Assembly (NCBI RefSeq): GCF_002878395.1
Contig: NC_061122.1
Span: 74,976,411-75,040,410 of the forward strand
DNA length: 64,000 nucleotides
Source of the DNA: Capsicum annuum
Lineage: Eukaryota; Streptophyta; Magnoliopsida; Solanales; Solanaceae
Direction: 5' to 3'
Shown: positions 59,251-64,000 of the stretch, one piece after another
Position numbering within the stretch: position 1 is the first letter of the stretch
Layout: each line of letters begins with the position of its first letter
Position numbers and translations under genes: made by a program
Notes under the pieces: model-generated
Told to the model about the DNA's origin: nothing
Databases searched by the model: none
What the model saw: only the letters and a program-made list of their open reading frames with translations

Positions 59251-61531
59251 AATAGGCAATATAAGAGAATTTTTGAAGAATTTTTTACTTTTTCAATGTA
59301 AAATCGCATGAATTATCAATTTATTTTGCATCACATTTGAATCGAAATAGTCAACTAATCATGCCAACTTCTTTATTTTCTATAAACATATAGTTTACTG
59401 CTGCATGTGATTTCATCATCATGCCCATATTTCTATCAACAAACATAAGAAAAATAGGTAGACTTTCCATAAGTATTTATAACTCGTTTTGATTGTAGTA
59501 GTATGAAGATATAAAAACTTTTCATAATTTATAGTCTCAAAATAATAATAAGTTCTTTTCTTATCAATTTTCTTAAAACTTTAAAAGTTTCTCAGGAGAA
59601 TTACTACAATTCCAATATCATAAATAACTTTATTCCTCCTTGTAGTGGCACATTGGTTTTCCGAAGCTATCAAATACTTGTGTACTACCTCATATTTTAA
59701 ACACTATTTGTATGATGACCATCTCCTTTTTAGGGAGAAAATTATTGTCATTATTGTCATTATAGTCAAAATCCTTATATGCAAGACCTCTTATTTGCTT
59801 TACTTTTGTCTTTAATAATTTATTATTATAACATTTGGTAAAGCCCTTTTTGGTGTACCATATTCACGCGATCAATGACAAATTCATTCGACCACGCAAT
59901 AATATTTTTGGTCATGGCCAAAACTTGTATAAGTAAGAATTACTTCTTTCTTTTACCCTTTGGTAGATCATGATAAAACATACTATAACATCAATGATCT
60001 TTTCATACCAAACTAAAATTCTTTATTTCTCTCAAACCTCCCATAGAGGTGAGTATTGGTGTTTATTCAATTATATGTAAGAACGTCTTTGTCCATGAAT
60101 TGTATTAAATCATGATACATTCACTTTCATGAATGGCTGGACATCCTCTATGTTTATCACAAGTCACATTCTCTTCAAGAAATGGACTAATTCATTGTAT
60201 GTGTTTTATTATAAGCACAATGCCATTCATTATTAATTTGTCATATTTATATGACCCACCTTAACATCATTTTAGAAAGTCAAGTGTACCACCACTTTAT
60301 ATTCCTTTATTTTGATGTAGGTTTTATAACATTTATCAAATAAGGTCAAACAATAACCGCGTGCCCATTGACCTTTTATACCAAATTGATGCCAAAAAAT
60401 TATCTTCACTTTTTGAAGATCGTTTTAAGAACTCATAATGTTCTTTCTTTTATAATTACTACAATGATGACTATGATTACTTTGTCATGTGCTATAACCA
60501 CATTTTATTTGTACAACCACAATTATTTGTCATCTTTCAGACTTATCATTTGTACAACCATAGTTAATTTTTGTCATATTTCAGACTTATATGCACAACT
60601 ACAACATTCACATCAAGCATTGGAGCAAAAAAACTATACCCATATTTTATTTGTACAACCACAATTATTTGTCATCTTTCAGACTTATTATTTGTACAAT
60701 TATAATTAGTTTTTGTCATCTTTCAGACTTATAGGCACAACTACCACATTCACATCAAGGAATGGAGAAAATAAATATGGTGGGTTTCATGACTTTTTCT
60801 CAAAAACATATCATTTTTCTTTAGTCATCAATATATCATGTTGGAACTTGAACCCAACGTCTTACCCATATGAAATCATATCAGTCATAATTTGTAGGAA
60901 CTTGAACACAATGTTTTATCATTACAGTGCACTGGAGTTCAAACCAATGTGTTACCTTCAATCAATGTCAAAATAAACCAAAGTATAATAGGATCTTTGA
61001 TCATTTAAAAATTAGTCGTAACAATAGAATACAAACCACAAATTAAATCGGGTGAGAAACATAATGCTTCTTTCAAACAGAGTAGCTAAATATGCATATT
61101 TATTCTAATTAGTATTTTGATCATGCCAAGTTAATATTCTTGTAAAGCTTAAAAGTAATTAGATTTCAACAAATAATATGACAAAAAATAAAAGAACCCA
61201 AAAATAGTCATGCAACACAATACAATAACTAAGTAAGAAAATTTAACATTTTAAAACTATTTAATTGTAATATATGTAACCATGCCAATTTCAAGCCAAT
61301 TTCATGTGCAATTCCATAAAAATATAAGGAGAGAATAATTATGACTTTTACAATTTGCATGTGATCTTGTCTAAGAAAAAGCTAAATTACTTTACCTTCC
61401 AATAAATCAGATAAAATAAATAAATATAGGGCCCAAACATCCAACTCCAACTAATATAGGATTGAAGTATAATTTGCGACATAGCATTTCAACAAACATA
61501 AGTTACAATTGGCATCCGCACCCCCTACAAT
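59251..61531. other. AT-rich region ahead of the pararetroviral sequence
   Basis: No coding frame recognised apart from artefacts of AT-rich sequence. It includes a 153-bp tandem duplication (60490-60770). Some of it may be the leader or intergenic region of the viral insertion that follows, but I have no motif that shows this. Confidence 0.4.
60490..60770. repeat. Tandem duplication of about 153 bp
   Basis: Two copies begin with CATATTTTATTTGTACAACC or its near form (about 60498 and 60651) and run through GTCATCTTTCAGACTTAT, then a second GTCAT(A/C)TTTCAGACTTATA, to GCACAACTAC(A/C)ACATTCACATCAAG. Within each unit the TTTCAGACTTAT block itself occurs twice, so there is a smaller repeat inside. 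Confidence 0.85.
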
Positions 61532-61547
61532 TGGTATCAGAGTTATG
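61532..61547 (+). other. Initiator-Met tRNA primer site
   Basis: TGGTATCAGAGTTATG, 12 of 12 bases to the initiator-Met primer form at its start. Caulimovirids and LTR retroelements both use this primer. Here it lies a few hundred bases ahead of viral-like coding sequence on the same strand, so it most likely marks position 1 of the viral genome copy. Confidence 0.6.
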
Positions 61548-62271
61548 TTATTTAAAAAATGTACAAGTAGATATGTATTAATTATGAGAAATGTTAGAAA
61601 TGTTAACTTAATTGTTAATATTATTAATTACGTTATCTCGTTAACTATGTTGTTATTTATTTGTTAAATATGAGATGACCATTTAATAATACACAAGTTT
61701 TTAGAGAAATTAAAAGAATTTTAACTAGTTACTACCCAAAATATAAGAAGTTAAATAAAACCAAAAAAAACCCCCACAGCTTAGTTTACTTAATTACCTT
61801 AATATCTAGCAATGAAGCAAAATTAATAATTCATTTAAAATCTAGAAGAATGAGATACATACCACCTAATTATGATAAAATCAGATTTCGGTATCCACCA
61901 AAATATTATAAATATTGTACAGATGAATAACATAACAAAATCACAAAAATATAAAGAACTAAAACAAATAATATCTAAAAAATGAAAAGAATTAAAAATA
62001 AGAAAAGAAAGACTACAATATAACATGACTGTTGGAGTATGCCAAAAATCAATAAAAGCACAAAACGAAGAAATATTATATTTAGAATCACAAATAGATA
62101 GTCTAAAACACATATGTCAACATGATCTATACGCTATCAAGTAGATAAAATGAACAAGGAAGAATTTATAATAGATGAAAAACATATAAAAATCATGAAG
62201 GATTAAAGATAAGAATAGTATTTTCTAATCTGGGAAGACGATATAAGAAAATAGGTGAACATTTATACTTA

Positions 62272-62529
62272 ATGCTAGAAAAAGAAGAACTAAAATTAGA
62301 TGATAAACTAACAGTCATGGTAAGAATAGTAAGAGAAAACGAAGAAATAGAAAGGGAAAAAGAAATAGATAAAATAAAACAACAGACTACAGAAGAAATA
62401 CGAAAAATAGAAGAAATAAAAAATAACAGGATTGCTGAATTAAAAAAAGAACTGCAAATGCTAAAAGAGCTGTATGAAAAAAGACAGAAAGAAAAAAAAA
62501 AGAAAAAGATAAAGAACAAAAATTATTAA
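62272..62529 (+). pseudogene. Viral coiled-coil protein segment
   Basis: 85 codons rich in Lys and Glu with heptad-like spacing of Ile/Leu, predicted by eye as a long coiled coil. It ends at a stop just after a Lys run. Caulimovirids have a small coiled-coil virion-associated protein or an N-terminal coiled-coil segment of the coat polyprotein. Which of these it is cannot be told from this piece. The overlapping minus-strand Phe/Ser-rich frame (62193-62519) is its shadow. Confidence 0.5.
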
Positions 62530-62689
62530 TTGAGATAAATCAATTTAAAGAAAAATTATAAGATAAAGAATTAGAAACTAATGGAATAGAAATAAATACA
62601 GTAGATGCTGAACAAACAGATAATTATGATTTAGAAGATAGTGAAACATATACAGAAATCTTAACAAATATAGAAAAAACTAGAAACTA

Positions 62690-63810
62690 ATGAAAAATAA
62701 GAAGTAATTAATAAAGAAAACTTAGAAAATACAAAAATAGAAATAAACATTCTTGATAAAAAAGACGATGAAAATATAATACCTAGTACATCAGAAATAA
62801 GAAAACCTACCTATTATTATAAATATAAGTTTAAAAGATATAACCTAAAGGATGAATATAACAAATGGACACCAAAATAAATAATTAATAAAAATTATAA
62901 CTTCTTAGACTTAGGTTGTGTAATAGATGTAGATAAAACGATACAATTATGGATAAGATGTATAACAAGACAATTATTAGACACTGGTATAAATGCAACA
63001 GATACACCAGAATATATAGAAAGAACACTAATAGGAACAACAAAATTATGATTTTTAAATTTAACTGAAGAAAGTAAAAAGGTATTAAGGGTTGATAAAA
63101 AAACAGAAGGAATAACAGTATCTAAACTAACACCTATAGACATATTGAAAAAATATGAAATAGCTATAAAAGATATATTTAGCAGTATGGAAACAGAAGA
63201 AGAAGAACAAAACAAAGAAAAATATATAAATAGGAATTTAATGTTAAAACTAACAATATGTGTGCTATACATATGAATATACGTGTGCATTTAAAGAATA
63301 CTACTATAAGGGAACATATAATACAGAAGAAAGTAAAGAAGTAAGAAGATTATATTTTAGTAAATTACCTGAACCATTTAGCTAAAAAATAATAAAGAGA
63401 TGGGATGAAGCAAAAATAGTAGATACCCTAGGAGCAAGAATAAAATTTCTACAACAATGATATAGAAATCTATGTGAAAAATACAAAAAAGAAATAAAAA
63501 TGGAAAAAACATCAATAAGGAATTTAGCATGTTGCAAGGATAAAATAACACCCCAATTTTAATGTGAAGAAAAATATTATAAGAAAATAAAAAGACGTAG
63601 GAAATATAAGAAGTAGAGAAAGTCAAAATATAAGTATAAGAAACCAAAAAAAAAGATATTATGTAAATAATTATAAATATAAAAGACAATATAGAAAAAA
63701 GAAATCCATAAAGGAATGTACTTGTTATAATTGTGGAAAACTAGGACATTTAGCTAGAGATTGTAAAATGACTAAAGACCCAAAAAGAAACAAATATCAA
63801 AAATAAAGAT
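62690..63810 (+). pseudogene. Viral coat-protein-like region with CCHC zinc knuckle, broken
   Basis: Plus-strand coat-type sequence in several frames. Blocks of recognisable caulimovirid capsid style occur from about 62896 onward, and a basic Lys/Arg/Tyr-rich stretch (63580-63715) leads into the zinc knuckle at 63723-63764, with C-x2-C-x4-H-x4-C spacing complete. In-frame stops occur near 62695, 62878, 63050, 63275-63300 and at many points after 63380. In the family this protein packages the DNA genome and pregenomic RNA. Confidence 0.7.
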
Positions 63811-64000
63811 AGAAAATGCATAATATATGCAAATAGATTATATCGATTACGAATTAGGAAGTGACGATAGTATATATGAAATTTTGGAAAACGAAACAGA
63901 TAATGAAATAGATAGTAAATCAGATGAATCAAATGACTGAAGAAGATATAAAAATAATAACAAAGGAAGAATATTTAAATGAAGAAGGAACAGATCAGAA
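63811..64000 (+). pseudogene. Acidic segment after the viral zinc knuckle, cut by window
   Basis: An Asp/Glu-rich stretch of translation (about 63830-63985) follows the knuckle after stops. Caulimovirid coat proteins often have acidic termini, or this may be the start of the next frame. The window ends here. Confidence 0.4.

Larger units (their letters stand above)
61532..64000 (+). mobile_element. Endogenous pararetrovirus (caulimovirid-like), 5' part, degenerate
   Basis: Very AT-rich (A-rich plus strand) coding-like sequence with a Lys/Glu/Ile-rich style unlike the flanks. In order: primer site, short leader, a decayed frame near 61840-62200, a coiled-coil frame (62272-62529), a coat-protein-like region (about 62890-63690), a CCHC zinc knuckle (63723-63764) and an acidic tail (63830-63985). 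This order with a zinc-knuckle coat protein fits Caulimoviridae integrated in solanaceous genomes (Solendovirus-like, by inference). The frames are broken by many stops and shifts, so it is an old dead copy. The reverse transcriptase region would lie beyond the window. I have not attempted a repaired reading. Confidence 0.75.

Noticed and set aside
56552..61531. One continuous copia element from 56.2 kb to the primer site at 61.53 kb
   Set aside because: The copia 3' end is on the minus strand, whereas the primer site at 61532 faces right on the plus strand, so they cannot belong to one element.
62193..62519. 108-codon Phe/Ser-rich minus-strand frame resembling a membrane protein
   Set aside because: It is the antisense of a Lys/Glu-rich coiled-coil region. 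The composition follows directly from AAA/GAA codons on the other strand.
1..64000. tRNA or rRNA genes
   Set aside because: I looked for cloverleaf-like A and B box pairs and for rRNA core sequence and saw none that I could support. Primer sites match only the 3' end of tRNAs.

Overview
This window is intergenic, repeat-dominated DNA from a flowering plant, most likely a solanaceous species. The evidence is a high A+T content, plant-type Ty3/gypsy elements primed by initiator-Met tRNA, intron-bearing fragments of plant genes, and a degenerate caulimovirid-like insertion at the right end. I see no complete, clearly functional host gene. The species call is inference from the mix of repeats. 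I could run no database search.

Layout. 1-3.6 kb: end of a minus-strand LTR retrotransposon (primer site 1481-1498, LTR from about 1505) carrying a 496-bp Mutator-like MITE (2938-3433) with a 10-bp target duplication. About 5.44-19.0 kb: a plus-strand L1-type LINE split in two by a degenerate minus-strand chromodomain Ty3/gypsy element of 10.35 kb (7344-17695; LTRs 7344-9924 and 15084-17695). 19611-27424: a second LTR element, plus strand, with 2.2-kb LTRs and a 3.35-kb interior that codes for nothing (LARD-like). 27839 to at least 47.5 kb: a probable Helitron on the minus strand. It has a 3' hairpin-CTAG end at 27839 and a broken Rep/helicase gene at 43.08-47.46 kb. Between them lies a rearranged piece of a WD40 (DMWD/creC-like) gene, including an inverted first exon and several diverged first-exon copies in a minisatellite array. 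A third LTR element without coding capacity (32564-41453, perfect 5-bp target duplication ATTCC, 100-N assembly gap inside) sits in the middle. 49.86-50.23 kb: two exons of a type-B response regulator (GARP DNA-binding domain). 50351-53304: a lone LTR with its polypurine tract, related to the 32.6-41.5 kb element. 53305-55290: an RTE-type LINE 5' half (endonuclease) on the minus strand. 56.2-59.2 kb: copia remnants. 60.48-60.77 kb: a tandem duplication. 61.53-64.0 kb: the start of an endogenous pararetrovirus (caulimovirid), broken by many stops and running off the window.

The nesting gives a relative history: the LINE is older than the gypsy element inside it, and the Helitron is older than the LARD inside it. 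The most interesting part is 27.8-32.6 kb. There a Helitron-like end borders gene pieces whose exons 2-4 still splice in frame, while exon 1 was inverted on one side and amplified on the other. A second notable signal is a roughly 37-bp hairpin repeat with a 90-91-bp period, found in the same orientation inside two LTR elements whose LTRs look different.
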